Made by a program: the position numbers and the translations under genes. A DNA stretch of 64,000 nt from Artemia franciscana (taxonomy: Eukaryota; Arthropoda; Branchiopoda; Anostraca; Artemiidae). Shown here in pieces: positions 1-11,704 of this stretch (position 1 is the first letter of the stretch; every line of letters starts with the position of its first letter). Location: the NCBI RefSeq assembly GCF_032884065.1, contig NC_088873.1, forward strand, positions 22,743,558 through 22,807,557, written 5' to 3'. Below the pieces are notes generated by a model, which was not told the origin of the DNA, searched no databases, and was given only the letters and a program-made list of their open reading frames with translations.

Positions 1-344
1 ATTTTTAAGTGAATTTTTTTTTCTCTTAATCTTAAAAAAACAAATGTATTGGATATCAAAAGCAGTTTTCAGTCATTCCTTCCCAAAAGCAAGAAAATAA
101 AACTTTTAACATATTTCGAAAAACCACTAGCCTTTGGTATTCTTACGGACCAAGGTAGACATCCCCTGGATTACTGATTAACCAAATTGATTGATCATAT
201 TGAGCAGACAAATTGATTAGACACATAAAAGTCTTGTAACAACTTTAGAGGGTTTTGTAAAATCCAAATAAAAAATTTATTCCTTACATACAATAGAAAG
301 CTATAAAAAAACTATTTTTGTGAAACGGTGCGATTGAGTATTTG

Positions 345-462
345 TGATTGTTGTGGCTAAGAGTCTCAACGGCATTAATGCTGAAAAAGAAATCAAAGAA
401 AACTTGATTGTTGTGGCTAAGAGTCTCAACGGCATTAATGCTGAAAAAGAGATCAAAGAGAC
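345..462. repeat. Tandem duplication, 60-bp period
   Basis: A 60-bp unit beginning with gattgttgtggctaagagtc occurs twice head to tail, differing at only a few positions near the 3' end. It lies at the 5' edge of the EF-hand-like sequence that follows and encodes the segment leading into the first EF-hand helix, so the duplication happened inside the EF-hand copy. Confidence 0.85.
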
Positions 463-616
463 CTTCGAGGTCTTTGACAAAAATGGAAATGACTGAGTTG
501 ATATAGAAGAACGTCAGTATTTTCCTTTAATGTGGATGAAACACTCTCTGATGAAGATATAGCCAAGATGCTTAAACAAGCTGATTTCAATGGTTATGGT
601 GTTATAAATTATAAAT
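375..616 (+). pseudogene. Calmodulin/troponin-C-like EF-hand pseudogene fragment
   Basis: The plus strand encodes a helix followed by TFEVFDKNGND, which matches the calmodulin EF-hand helix and loop (FRVFDKDGNG in the family). A stop codon interrupts the calcium loop, and the next stretch needs a frame change. Beyond it, DEDIAKMLKQADFNGYGVINY resembles the start of the next EF hand (helix, then D-x-N-x-Y-G loop). No start codon or further EF hands were seen. Calmodulin-family proteins are calcium sensors, but this copy cannot encode one as it stands. It is either a retrocopy or an exon relic. Confidence 0.6.
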
Positions 617-919
617 GTGTTTTTTTACTTTTTATACATGGATAGTTCTCAAAACGTGTTAGATTTTGAAACTGGAACTTTTCATTATGCAGCGGTCGTA
701 TGTGTATCTAGAAACGTGTCTGGTCAGAAATCCAATTCTTGGCAACTGTCGTTCACTAGTAAAATTCAGTGCTTAAACCACAAATTTAGTTTAAAATGGA
801 TTTCAGTCGAAATTTCTTACCAATAAAGATAGCTTATGCTGGCTAAACTTTTAAAATTGTAATTCTTGTTTTTAGTGTCATTAAGATATTTGATGAGACT
901 GGCCAAACAATAGCTTTAG

Positions 920-1045
920 CGTGCTTTGCTATTATGTCTAATGTTGCGTATTTGTTTAAAATGGGAAAAAATAATTAAAATGGGAAGTGCTTTGCTATTA
1001 TGCCTGATGTTGCGTATTTGTTTAAAATGAGAAAAAATAATGAAG
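920..1045. repeat. Tandem duplication, 66-bp period
   Basis: The segment starting gtgctttgctattatg at 921 is repeated at 987 with few substitutions. Reading frames across it are artefacts of the repeat and no protein family is recognised. Confidence 0.8.
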
Positions 1046-1109
1046 AAACAAAAATTAAGTTTCAATTTAAAGATGATAACATAGATGAGGAAAATGGTCG
1101 AACTCGACA

Positions 1110-2240
1110 CATTTTGATTGGTTGCAGTCGAAAATTCTAGACTTGGAGTTCTAGAGTCTAGAACTGGATGCTTGGCTGTAACTATTTTAGCAAAGCACCA
1201 AATTTTACTTGTGAACGGTAGTTGCCTAGATATTGATTATTTGCCAGACATGTGTCTAGACATGGGGATTCTAGCTAGACACGCATGTGAACGCCGCTTT
1301 GTTAATTCTCAAGTGTATGTGTATTACTGTATCGTATCACTGAACATTTTACAAAGCGGTGCCTGTTAAAATTAGTTCCCAGTGGCGTCACAATTGCACC
1401 TGTCTGGTATTTAAATTGCGCTTTGGTGCCATTTTTATTTTACTTTGAGTTTGGTTCTACCGAAATCCTCAAGAAGCTATGTTATTTCACCCAAAAGTAG
1501 GTTTATAAAAATTTTTTTTTTTTAGCTAGGAAAATAACATGAAGATTGCTGTTGTAAGTAGAACTAGGGATAATGGTTTGTACCACGTATCCCTATGTAG
1601 ATTGTACGATTCCTTTTTTTCGAGGGGTCTTCAGATTTTTCGATATGGTGTAGCTTTTCTATTGCATTTTCAGGCCTTCTACGCGCCCTTCCTCTTCTAA
1701 GCAAGTATGTGTAGTCTATTAACCCGAGAGACAAAGTCTGGGCGGTATCTGACCTTTAATCTAGGTCTAAGCCCAGCTGCGTCAATTTCTAAGACATTTT
1801 CTGGCTAGGAGACATAACGCCCACCGCAAACACATGTGTTCTGACTTTTTGATGTGAGAGGCAATGCTGAACCTGATTCTAACCCCACCTACATATATTC
1901 CCATCTCTTCCCATTAGACAGGGAATGTCTAAGCGTCTCTGGTAAAGGTTAAGGCGTTTTTTTGTTTATTAACAAAAAGAAATGCACACATAAAGAATTT
2001 TTTTTATTCAGACTCTTCCTTTTTAAAATACATCCTTATTAATAAAAGCAAATGTCACTAAACTTGGTGAAATATTAGTGCCCACTCTGAGGCTATGGAT
2101 TTTTTATGCTAGTGTTAGGTTGTCCTAACACTACCCCTGTAATAGTCCATTCCATGACACAATTGTCATGTTCCAAGAGTAACAACATAGTACTCATTAT
2201 CAGGACAAACAAAAGTTTTTTTTTCTATTAGCCAACTAAC
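1110..2240. other. No gene seen
   Basis: About 1.1 kb without a recognisable gene. From 1110 to 1300 the motif tctaga recurs many times in a loose, non-periodic way. The rest is AT-rich with short T runs. The reading frame at 1118-1369 shows no family resemblance. Confidence 0.5.
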
Positions 2241-2248
2241 TGAATGGG

Positions 2249-2749
2249 TCAAAAATTACATGTAATCAGAGCCAAACCTTTTGATATTGCTACAAGATCG
2301 CCTAATTGACAACTTATTGTTAACTGACAGAGCTCCAAATACGATGTGTTGACTGGAATATATTGAAGGTGCTTTATATTATAGTGGTAAATGTTTTCGT
2401 GAGTGGTTTTCCGTTCAATAACACGTAGGAGGGGGATATTGCTATTGTCAATTCCCGATGCTTCAAAGAATGAAGCGTAATTAAATATAAAATTGTCAGA
2501 TGAGAAGCCGGATGGATAGTTGGCAAAAATAACACGATCCATGCGACTGTTGATTCCATCACTTCAACCATTAATTATATTTTGCTTAAAATCTAGAAAA
2601 TCTCTCAAATTATCGTTGAGAATAACCTTCTCATCGCCAATGGGAGAGCTAATGTAAATCTTACCCTGTTCCATTGAATAGTTAAAGTGGCATGGACCAT
2701 TCTTATGAGCAGAAATTGCTCTATTGGCACCACAACAAAAATCAGTCAT
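2249..2749 (-). pseudogene. Capsid-like ORF remnant, possibly Polinton/Maverick-derived
   Basis: Two minus-strand reading frames (2749-2567 and 2542-2249) read as one protein broken by a stop near 2565. The downstream part ends in a block of the form Y-x-P-V-N-T-S-Y-x-E ... G-D-L-V-x-x-S-K-G ... I-T-C-N-F, then a stop. This resembles the terminal beta-strand signature I associate with penton- or capsid-like proteins of Polinton/Maverick (adintovirus-like) elements, where a conserved G and a final hydrophobic L-H-F strand are usual. That assignment is from memory of the pattern and is uncertain. No integrase, polymerase or packaging ATPase was seen nearby. Other proteins with a similar terminal beta strand cannot be excluded. 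Confidence 0.3.
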
Positions 2750-2835
2750 GCCACCCAGTTCCTGTTATGATAATATGATAAATGAATATTAGCCTGAGTT
2801 CATTGAATCCATTCATTCCTCAGTAACGACTTAGA

Positions 2836-3375
2836 AATAATGTGTCTGTCTTTATGTTTGACTCCGCGTGTTTGTATGTGTTTTTGTCTCTCTCTCTCAC
2901 TCTGTGCCTATGTGTCTGAGCGATTGTTTGCATGTCTCTATCTCTGTACCTGTGTGTCTGAGTGAGATGTTTGCTTGTCTGTGTGTCTATCTTCTTATTT
3001 GTGAGTCTTAATCTATGGGTTTATCTCTCTTTCAGTGCCTGTTTGTCTGAGCAGCTGTTTGTTTTTTTCTCCCTTCCTGTTTACGTAAGTGGGTGTTTGC
3101 TTGTCTCCGTGTTTGTGTGTCTGATTCTGTGTGTTTTTGCTTGTTTTTTTCTGTCTCTCTTTCTGTGTCGGCGTGCCTGAGCAGCTATTTGCTTCTCTCT
3201 CTCTATTTCTCTTTCTTTCTCTCTCTAAGCCTTTGTATCTGAGTGGGTTTTTGATTGTCTCTGTGTGTTTTTGTGTTTGACTATATGGTTATATGTGTTT
3301 TTAGTCTGTGTCTGTGCCTTTGTATCTGAGCGGTTGAATACCTGTCTCTCTGTTCCTCTTCTTCTATCTCTGGAT
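2836..3375. repeat. Pyrimidine/TG-rich minisatellite
   Basis: About 540 bp with almost no A on the plus strand. It is built from irregular units of roughly 60-80 bp containing tgtgtctgag, tgtttgcttgtct and ctctctctctgtgcct. The units are diverged but clearly related. The reading frame at 2962-3180 is a by-product of the repeat. Confidence 0.75.
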
Positions 3376-3613
3376 TTTTATTAAACATTCTAAGCGTTTA
3401 ACTTGCTAGCATACCTTGAATTTAATGGAGACATAACAAAATAATGCATGAAATATTCTTATTGAAATAATGGTAAGTTGAATATCATTCTAAAAAATGA
3501 ACACTTTGAATTTATTCCATAAAATATTTCATGATGTTTTCTCTTCACATGTCACTTATTCCATTTTTGAGCCATATGAAATTTAATAAGGACTCAGTGA
3601 TAACTTCTTCACA

Positions 3614-3644
3614 TATTGGCAGACAGGAATGCTGTCTGCCAATA
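3614..3644. other. Perfect 13-bp inverted repeat, 5-nt loop
   Basis: tattggcagacag, a 5-nt gaatg loop, then ctgtctgccaata. It lies between the two groups of degraded minus-strand ORFs at 2249-2749 and 3700-4325. It could be a transcript hairpin or terminator-like element of the decayed element, or chance. Confidence 0.6.
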
Positions 3645-3724
3645 CCATTTTTATTTTACTTTCGATTTCATTGCCTGTTTCCACATTATTTTTACATGGT
3701 TTGCAGTTTTGGCACATAGACATG

Positions 3725-4325
3725 ATATGCATTACGACATTAATGCAACAACATCTTTTTTCCCCTTAGCTTTCATATGATTGCTAATATCGGAAAGATT
3801 GCGACAGAATCTATCAACAGGAAACGTGTTATTAGAACCATGAGCAAGAAGTTGGCCCTCGTCGTCAACTATTAATTTCAGACTTGCATTATCTTACGGC
3901 ATTAGCTTCTCCGGAAATATTACTCTTGCATATCCACCATCAGCAATGTTGAATTTTTTCAACACACCAAAGGAATTTAATCTCTCACTGTCATGAAAAC
4001 TTATACATACATTTCCAATAAGATCTCCATTAGTGCTTGTCTCATAGTTCAAATACTTATCCTTGTCAGCATTCAGCACAACAATAACTTTTTTGTGTGC
4101 ACATACATTCTTCGAATATTTCATCTCCATTTTTTCATTAATATGATGCAAGTGTTTATCCTTAAGTGCACAATCAACATTGGGGAAAACATGTAATAAA
4201 CAATCTACTGTCGCTGTCCAACCCCAGAGTACTATGGGGATGGCCACAAACGAAAAAAACTCTAACTTTAAAACTAATTTTTCAAAATAAATTAGTAAAA
4301 AAAAATACTGTCGATATCCAACCAC
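3725..4325 (-). pseudogene. Frameshifted ORF of unknown family
   Basis: A minus-strand frame of about 140 codons ends at 3894. Another frame continues at once, from about 3890 down to 3729, with similar codon quality, so this looks like one protein of about 200 residues with a single frame break. The C-terminal part is hydrophilic, containing LKLIVDDEGQLLAHGSNN. I do not recognise the family. It shares orientation with the capsid-like remnant at 2249-2749 and may belong to the same decayed element; only proximity supports this. Confidence 0.35.
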
Positions 4326-4343
4326 AGAGTACTATGGGGGCCC
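4205..4343. repeat. Direct repeat, ~35 bp, 101 bp apart
   Basis: The sequence ctgtcgctgtccaacc...cagagtactatgggg at about 4207 recurs at about 4308 with a few changes. The second copy runs into a G-rich tract (4415-4500) with several GGGG runs in loosely repeated units of about 28 bp. Confidence 0.7.
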
Positions 4344-4639
4344 TATAAAATTTCAAGTGTAATAAATTTCGTTCCAAAAACAATAATTAAAAAGCAGGGA
4401 GACAAAACCTTGGGGGGTGAGTCACTGGGGCCAAGGAGGGATTATTGGGTCCTGAAGGGGGAGCTTAGGGCTTTACACGGAAAACTGGGGTTTTGGAGGG
4501 GGACTTATGGACGCAAACTCATACGCGAACCCGGTAATGAAAAACCAGTATGTTCGGGACTATTTCTTTACACAAACTGGCCAGATATAGTCATTGCAAT
4601 TTTGGTGCCGTTACAAATTTCGGTGTAAAAAAAACTTAA

Positions 4640-6470
4640 ATAGCCAGTCAAATGAATCAGTATGCTCGATATAATTAGAGTACAAAAAATATTTCCTTCA
4701 ATTGCATATCAGAATCCATGTAGATATTTTGTTTATTAGACATCATGTCACTTCAAACTCTCTTCAATTATTGAACGAAATACTTGGCAAACGAAACTCA
4801 AATAATATCGTTTCCTTTAATTTCTTTATCAACCAGAAACTGAGATAATGTGATATATTTGTGTTTCGAAGAATGAGAATATGTGTGCACTTAAAGCATC
4901 AGGATGTGGGTGCATTGGGAGTTAAAAGCTATGTGTGTATTGGAAGCTAAAGGGTATCTGTGTTTTAAGAGTGCATACAAGGATACTACTCACTGAAGTC
5001 CAACTCGTTAAACCTCTACTCACCTAAACGGTAGGAGGTCCCCCCTAAAAAAAATGCCCTAATGATACGAGGCTATGGATGGCAAATGATATGTAAACCC
5101 CTTTCCACTATGGGAAGTTTAAACTTCGTTAACCTTAGTAAGTTTCCCCCTCCAATTTAAATTATCATCTGTAAGTTTAGAAGTAGTTTTCCTGAGAATA
5201 AAAGGAATTCTTTTCAAAAAAGCTTTGAAAAAAATTTGCTACATCAGCTATCTGTTAATTTAGTGCTTCAATTCCAGGAGGAAGAATTAAAAATACAGGA
5301 TACAATTGTAAACGCAGGGTTTTGCTGGGATGTAAGTGCGCTGATTCACATTTATTTCCCTCAATAGCAATAAAATGAGCTCTGTACATGCGTCAAAATA
5401 ACTTCCTAGGACAATTCTGTAGACCCATATCATTTCCGAAACCATATCCTCTTTTTCAAGATAGCAAAAAGTAGCAAAACTAGAATTTTACGAGAAATAT
5501 GTATAACACAGCACTCCAGAGAAAAAAGCTATAGAACGAGTAAATTTCAGGGTTGTATCTAACCCTATTGTTGGCAAAGGAGGGCTCTCAAATAAATTGA
5601 TTTTATTGTCAAAAGGAAGCTTGGTAGCTTTTTTTAATTACGATAAGGAAAAAATATTTTCTGTGCCTTCATTTAATGCCTAGATAAAATAAACTTTTTT
5701 TAGAGCATTTCACAGTGAAATCAATATTTATGTTTGAGCATAAGTCAGTAAATTTCTGATTCGCTTGTAGTCTAATTTTGTTCAAATTTGCTTGACAAAA
5801 GGAATGCCCTCCTATATAAATATCGCAAGAGCAACTGTCCAGCAGGAAATAAGCCCTTGCATGACGGAAAGGTATCACTAATACTTTAAGCCAGATTACT
5901 TGTTTATGTCTTTTTTAGCAGCCATCTAGGATATGATTTAGTTGTCAGAAAAGTGCTTCGAAATTGCCGACAGGATACGAAAGACACGGTAAGGTACTTT
6001 GCGAAAAAATTAGATTATTCTATCACTGAGAGTACCAAATAATAGCAGGAGGGAGAGGTTTTTTAGGTGTTTGTCTAATGTGAAGAATTGAAGTAGGTTA
6101 AAGTTTTGTATGCACACCTTATTTTTGGTCGGGGGAGGGGGGTATACAGAAAGATTGGCTTACCTGATGATATTTTTGAGACATATTCCTTTTTAAAAAG
6201 TTTATGTGTTACTCTCAAAATCTAATAGAGCACTGATGGGGAATCCCGGTCTAATACCCGTTTTCTATACCCTCAGGAGGCAATAGAAAAATAATCGGTT
6301 CCCGTTAGAACGAATAGTGGATGACGCTTCTGTTTTCCTAAAGATATAAAGATACTAGGAAACCTTAGTCAATAGGAAAAAAATAGTCTCTGTAACGGTT
6401 TTGGCCATAGAAAATGGCATAAAAAATCCCTTGTTTTCTAACACGAAATGGCAGAACAGCGTGAAAATAT
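4640..6470. other. No gene seen; possible gag remnant
   Basis: AT-rich sequence without a recognisable gene. From 5915 to 6050 a plus-strand frame contains VRKVLRNCRQDTKDTVRYFA, faintly like the 'Q...ESV..YF' portion of a Ty3/gypsy gag. A gypsy pol lies 3 kb downstream on the same strand, but the match is too weak to call. Confidence 0.3.
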
Positions 6471-6479
6471 TGGGATGAC

Positions 6480-6850
6480 TTAAGGACAATGCCTTACTTG
6501 AGGGGAGACCTTGCAAGTTTTTAAAACATAACAATCTTAGAATCTAGAGTAAAGAAGCCCTGAAGGTTTTAAAAAAAGAAAAGACACTCTTATATAAAAC
6601 CCAAAGCCTATTACATCGTATCCAAGGAAATCTTGATTCGGTGGGGTCTCGCAGGTTTTTTTTTAAAGAATCAAAACAAAATATTAGGTAACATGCAAAG
6701 AAATCATGAAGTGAACAAACTCTGACCCTTGCAGATTTTTTAAACGCTCTCTATTACGTAGCATGTAAGCCCTATGACGTAACATCCAAGGAAAACCTGA
6801 TTTGGCAGGGTCTCGTAGGTTTTTCCTTTCACCCATAGGTTTTTTAAACA
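6480..6850. repeat. Degenerate tandem repeat, ~75-90 bp units
   Basis: Units share a pattern of a 'gtaacatccaaggaaa' block followed by 'ggtctcgcaggttttt'. Clear examples are at about 6610-6665 and 6778-6830, with weaker ones at about 6500 and 6690-6745. All are strongly diverged. Confidence 0.45.
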
Positions 6851-7198
6851 TGCTTTGAAACAGATGATCCTGAATAGCTTGGTTTTGTTCTTCCTTTTTT
6901 AAAATTATAATATTTATTACTTATTTTGTCATATTTCTAATATGAGAGAGAGAGAAGGATTTATTCATTAAACAGATAATAAAAAATGGCTACTACCTCC
7001 CCTAAAAAGCAGTTTGTCTAAGGTGGAGATAGAGAAAAAAACACATATAATAAAATAGCACTAGTCCACCGACACCACTAACACCAACACACTCAACTAT
7101 AAATATGAAAAAAACTTCATTACTTCACTTTTCCTCTGGGGACTACATATCATCAAAACCCACCACAATAAATAAAATAAATGAATGAATCAAAACTC

Positions 7199-7880
7199 TT
7201 AATCAACAAAAAGCAGTTCCTTAATGGTTTTTCGAAATATAACGGGGCCTCCAATACACCTTATATTACTCGTCAAACTATTCCATTTCTGTGTACCTTT
7301 ATTTAAAACAAAAAAACACGAACGGGAAGAAATGCTTCTAGGTACACTTAAATCAACACTACCTCTTGTATCGCGTGAATGAACAAAAGATCTAACGCAT
7401 AATAAATCAGTAAAACAGCGTGGTTGAATATCCTGCAGTAATCTGAAAATAACCCACAATACGTAAAATTCACAGAGGCCCGCAGCTGACAAAATTTTCA
7501 AGGTTGGATAATATTCTCGAACAGACTGACGAGGAGTAATCCCTGCTAAAAGCCTAACTACGTAATTTTGTGGAACTTTTATTGGTTTTAGGATAGATGG
7601 AAAAGTGGATTGCCAAATACTTGAACAATAAAGTATATACGGGTGTCTATGAGAAGAATAAAGATGGCGGAAGACAGATTTAGGAAAAAAATGCTGGAGT
7701 TTTTTTTATTATACCTAAATCTCTTACCAGAATTTTACTAGTTAAAGTTAAAACCTGCTTAAAAGATAAGGTTTCATCAATTACAATCCCATGGTATTTA
7801 AAAGAAGCAGTCCATTTTATAACTCCATTATACGTATTTAATTCCTTCATCCATGGGTAAAAATCCGGTGATCGTAAGAA
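7199..7880 (-). mobile_element. Non-LTR retrotransposon 3' fragment (Jockey/CR1-like RT C-terminus)
   Basis: The minus strand encodes, over at least three frames, the C-terminal half of a non-LTR reverse transcriptase. About 7860-7740 gives YHGIVIDETLSFKQ, the 'YLGvxiD..LsF..H' block. About 7690-7500 gives HPYILYCSSIWQ and VVRLLAGITPRQ, the 'Y....W......lQkr.iR.i' block. The open frame 7501-7199 gives RSCFFVLNKGTQKWNSL and ends FRKTIKELLFVD, the usual 'yG..lWNsLP.......FK..lk..l' end. The catalytic palm lies upstream and is missing. This is a 5'-truncated, mutated copy, as is typical of non-LTR insertions. Confidence 0.75.
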
Positions 7881-8379
7881 AATTAGACTTGCTTATGAAC
7901 GAAAATTGGATGAGGATTTATTAGCTTGAAAAGGAAAAGAATATATGGTGAAATCTTTGATAAAGTACAGGCATAGGATGGACTGTGCCTTTCTTCAGCA
8001 GGGATTGTTATATCTGTAACTATCCTATGTCCAAAAGTAGGACTTACTGTTGTTTAGTTGTGATGTAAATAACAAGACCAGCATCTTATGTCCAGTTTTT
8101 TGACGTTCCGACCTTAGCAGGTGAAAATTTCTTCATTAGTACGTAGCCGATAATTATAAGATAACTCTACAGTTTAGTTATTCCCCTGTGACCTCTATTG
8201 AATGTACAAGGAAAACAATCTTAATAACTTTGAAAAGTTCTCCTGAAACGTAGCAAATTTGGACATAATATAGTTTCAATCGGTGCCCTATTATGAAGAA
8301 AGTTACTTTAATAGTTTTGAGTGCCAAGCTTTTTTAAATCCTGATTGCCATACATTATTGTTTGATTAGCAATTTTTGT

Positions 8380-10400
8380 AGGGCTTGACCAACAAAAGAT
8401 GAACGCTGAGCAAGATTCGGCTAGGATAAAACCTATTGATAGGAATTCGAAGGCAATTCCTGTTTCATTAAAAGTAGTTTCAGATGTAACAAGTTTTGAA
8501 GGAAATAGTTTGTGGAAAATTTTTTTAGAATTCTCGGGGGTCTCTTGCTTAGGCTTTGATATTATTCTTGGTTGGGATATACACCAAGTAGTAGGCACGA
8601 TTGATTTCCGGACCAACACATTGACTTTCCTGAGTTGTGAAAATGATATGTCGATTAGTCTATCTTTTTCTGGTAGCGTAGTGATGTCTAAGAGAATAGT
8701 TTTTAGACCGATTCTCAATTAACGCAGCAGAAGTTGTTTTTAGGTAGAAGGAAAGGTTACGTTTACCTGAGGGAATGACGGTCGTTACAAAACCAGCTGA
8801 TAATGGCTCAGAGTTTGTTTTTGCTTTGCTTGTGAAATATAAAAGCATTTTTTCAGTCCATGCATATGATATAGGTAATAATAGTTTTATAGAGTTTAGA
8901 GTAGATATTGACTAAAGTTTACCACCACATAAACCAAAGTCCTGTAATTTGCCACTGAAAATACAGGAGGCTCTGCAACAGCATATTTATGCGGTGACAA
9001 ACGTAGGTATTATGAAACCTAGTAGAAGTGATTATTGTAGCCTTATATTCCTTATTGCAAAATCTCAGGAGAAAAAACCTCCTAAGCATGAGTGGAGTTT
9101 GGAAAATAAAATGGTTATCTATAATTGCCAGGAGATTAATAGTCTAGCTAGGGACAGTGCCTGCCGTATTAAGAGGATCTAGGATGTACTGACCCACCTT
9201 AGCCCAAAGAGAAATTTTAGCATTCTCGATTTAAAACAGGCCTTTTCAATGTAACATTGGCAGAAGAAAGCCAACAATATTATTCGTATACCGGACCGGA
9301 TAGTGTGCAATATGTGTATCGTAAACTTCCTCAAGGTAGTAACGTGAGTACTAAGGTGTTATGTCAACGGGCTTCAGTTTTATTTCAGTCGCCGGAAGTG
9401 AGTGTCCTGGGGATTTAGAAAAGATTTTCCCAGATCGTTGGAGTGTGATGTGAAGAAAGGTATAAAGAAATTCGAGTTTTGAAAAAGAATTTTGAGCCGC
9501 TTGGTTTTTCTGTTTCTTCTCGGGGTATTTCCCAACTGGCTAATAAACTCGACAGTATCCAAAAGATAAGCAGATCTCGTACTGTTAGTGACTTGCGTAG
9601 CTTCATTAGATTGGTCAAGAGGTATAAACTATTTTTCTTGAATCTATGTGATTTAGTTTAACCTCTAAATAAGCTTTTGAGGAAGGGAATTCCGTTGGAA
9701 TGGGGCCCTGATTGGGAAGAAAGTTTTTTTTTTTAAGAAAAAAGAGTTGAGTAACCCTTTGATAATATTTTTGTAATTCCCAGACTATTCAAATGTGACA
9801 TATATTGCAGTTGACACACGTTTTGTCACTTGCGGAGTTGTGCTCATGCAAAAGATTGATCTGGGTCAATTTAGAAAATTTTAAAAGATTCGCCATTCTT
9901 GGTCCAAGAACTGTCGGGGATGTCTATAAGGACAATAAACGGCCATCTGATAAAACCTACAAAGGATTCAAAAACTTTCTTACGTTTGTATCCTGTTTTT
10001 CAGAAGATAATTGGTATGATTAAAAAAATAATATTTTCACTAATCTAAAGACGAAGGACAAAGCAGCATTATAGCTTTCGTATATGTCCGGGTAAGAAAC
10101 TTTTGGTAGGTAAAAATTGTTTAGAGTAACAGGTGAGGACAAGTCAATTAACGAGAACAAGAACATCAAACACCACAAAGGTAAAGTATTATAATTCTGA
10201 AGTTTTTTCCTTCCCTAGGTTTATCTACGCCAATGCTGAAAGTTTAAATTTTGATGAAGTGGCTGAGCTAGAAAGTCTAGCTCAGGCAACACAGTTATCT
10301 GTCCTAACGGTTTCTGAAAATTATCAACAAAACCCAGAACCCTTAAAATAGGTAGTTTGGATGAATTTATAAAAATACGACCTGATGAACACCCGTCGGA
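8380..10400 (+). mobile_element. Ty3/gypsy-like retrotransposon pol, degraded
   Basis: Plus-strand frames follow the order of a gypsy-type pol. At 8399-8722 the segment with ILGWDIHQVVGTIDF looks like the C-terminal part of a retropepsin domain. At 8949-9180, QEALQQHIYAVTNVGIMKPS followed by a 'YCSLIFLIAKS' block matches the RT start (l...G.I..S.S...SP...V.K). At 9190-9260, FSILDLKQAFS matches the RT 'FS.lDL..af' motif. At 9479-9720, FEPLGFSVSSRGIS through DLRSFIRLVKRYKLF to PLNKLLRKG...EWGPDWEESF matches the RT connection region. At 9779-9870, PDYSNVTYIAVDT..VTCGVVLMQK matches the RNase H start, with Asp retained. Several stops and frameshifts interrupt it, the YxDD motif was not seen, and no LTRs were identified. 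Confidence 0.75.
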
Positions 10401-11000
10401 AATTTAACTTGAAAACTTGAGGCAGTTTCCTTGTAAAGGTGCCGAGGGCGAGACATGTCATCTATTGATTTTTTTATTTTTGATTATTGAGCTTTGATTT
10501 CTCTTATTAAAAAAGTCTGCAACTGACTCACTTGGCTGCTTACTTTTAAACTAGAGTGTTTTTGTTGCTAAGGTTTTTACTTATTGAATCAGAGAATGAA
10601 CTACTTTATTACCTTTTATCTATTTTAAAGTCAATCCAAAGTTTATTTTTCTATTTTCAATATTTTTTCCACCATTCCGATGTTTCAGAATAATCCTGTA
10701 TTTTTCAAACGTGCCAGATTTGACTGAACACTAATCGACAGAAGTTCAACTCTATGTGCACTGTATTAATCCTGTCATGTGATCTGTCTGATCCAATCAG
10801 AAGTTTTTTGACTGCACTTAATTGTTTTGATAGTCTTTTGCTTTTAAGCCGCTGTGTTGAAAATTGGTTAAGATTATTTTCTTTGACTTCATTGGGTGTG
10901 TACCAACCGAACAAGGGAAACGGTTAAGAACGATAAAACGGAAATTTTGGTTCTTGATTAAGATTCCCAAGAGAGGAATGACAGAGGACATTCTATAGGG
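10400..11000. other. No gene seen
   Basis: AT-rich spacer between the gypsy-like and Penelope-like fragments. The minus-strand frame at 10705-10914 shows no family resemblance. Confidence 0.5.
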
Positions 11001-11009
11001 AAGGGGCTA

Positions 11010-11704
11010 AGAAGCCTTCAGGATATGATTTTTGAGTTATTAGAATTTGTTTTATACAATACTTATATAAGATTTGGGGGTGATTTGTACAAGCAAATTG
11101 TGGGAATTCCCATGGGGGGGGGGAATGCCAGCCCATTTATAGCTGACTTGTTTTTAAGTCAACTAGAATATAAATATATGATGGATAAGAATAATCCAAT
11201 TAATTTAAAACATGCTTTGTCAAAAAAAAAAGATATTTAGATGATATTTTGGTCTTAAATTGTAAGGATTTCATTGATATTTCTAAAAATATATATCCAT
11301 CAGAGCTTATTCTTGAGCCTAGTCACGGCGCTGGTCATGAAGATCATTTCTTAGATTTAAATATTAATATTTGTGATAATAATAAATTAAGTTTTAAAAT
11401 GTATAATAAAACGGATGATTTTGATTTTGAAGTGATTAGTTTCCCATTCCCTGAAAGTAATATACACTCAAATATCACATATTCAGCGTTTTTCTCACAG
11501 TTACTTCGTTATGCAAGGATTTGTAGTAATTATATTGATTTTAAAAATAGATGTAAAATCTTAAGCCAAAAATTGATATCAAGAGGTTTTTCTGCAAATA
11601 AATTAACTTGGCAATTTAAAAAATTTAGTTTTCATTATAACGAACTTTTAAATAAATATCAAAAGAATTATCTAGAAATACTTAAAGAAATGTTCAACTA
11701 ATTT
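11010..11704 (+). mobile_element. Penelope-like element reverse transcriptase, one frameshift
   Basis: Frame 1 (11025-11240) holds LYKQIVGIPMGGGNASPF, the RT block '.Q..G.pMG...Sp..A'. Frame 2 (11230-11701) starts with RYLDDILVL, the catalytic 'Y.DD' palm motif, then DHFLDLNI and a 'LSFKMYNKTDDFDF' block, then SQLLRYARICSN and a basic C-terminal helix. The two frames are offset by one at a run of ten A's (11223-11232). This layout fits the invertebrate RT family with RY(I/L)DD that I place with Penelope-like elements; the RT assignment is firm, the clade less so. A G10 run makes the usual MGGN read MGGGN. No GIY-YIG endonuclease was seen downstream. The frame is otherwise long and clean, so the copy is young or the homopolymer lengths are sequencing errors. 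Confidence 0.75.

Noticed and set aside
2836..3375. Possible CRISPR-like spacing of repeats
   Set aside because: Units are diverged and adjoining, with no unique spacers, in a eukaryotic context; it is a minisatellite.
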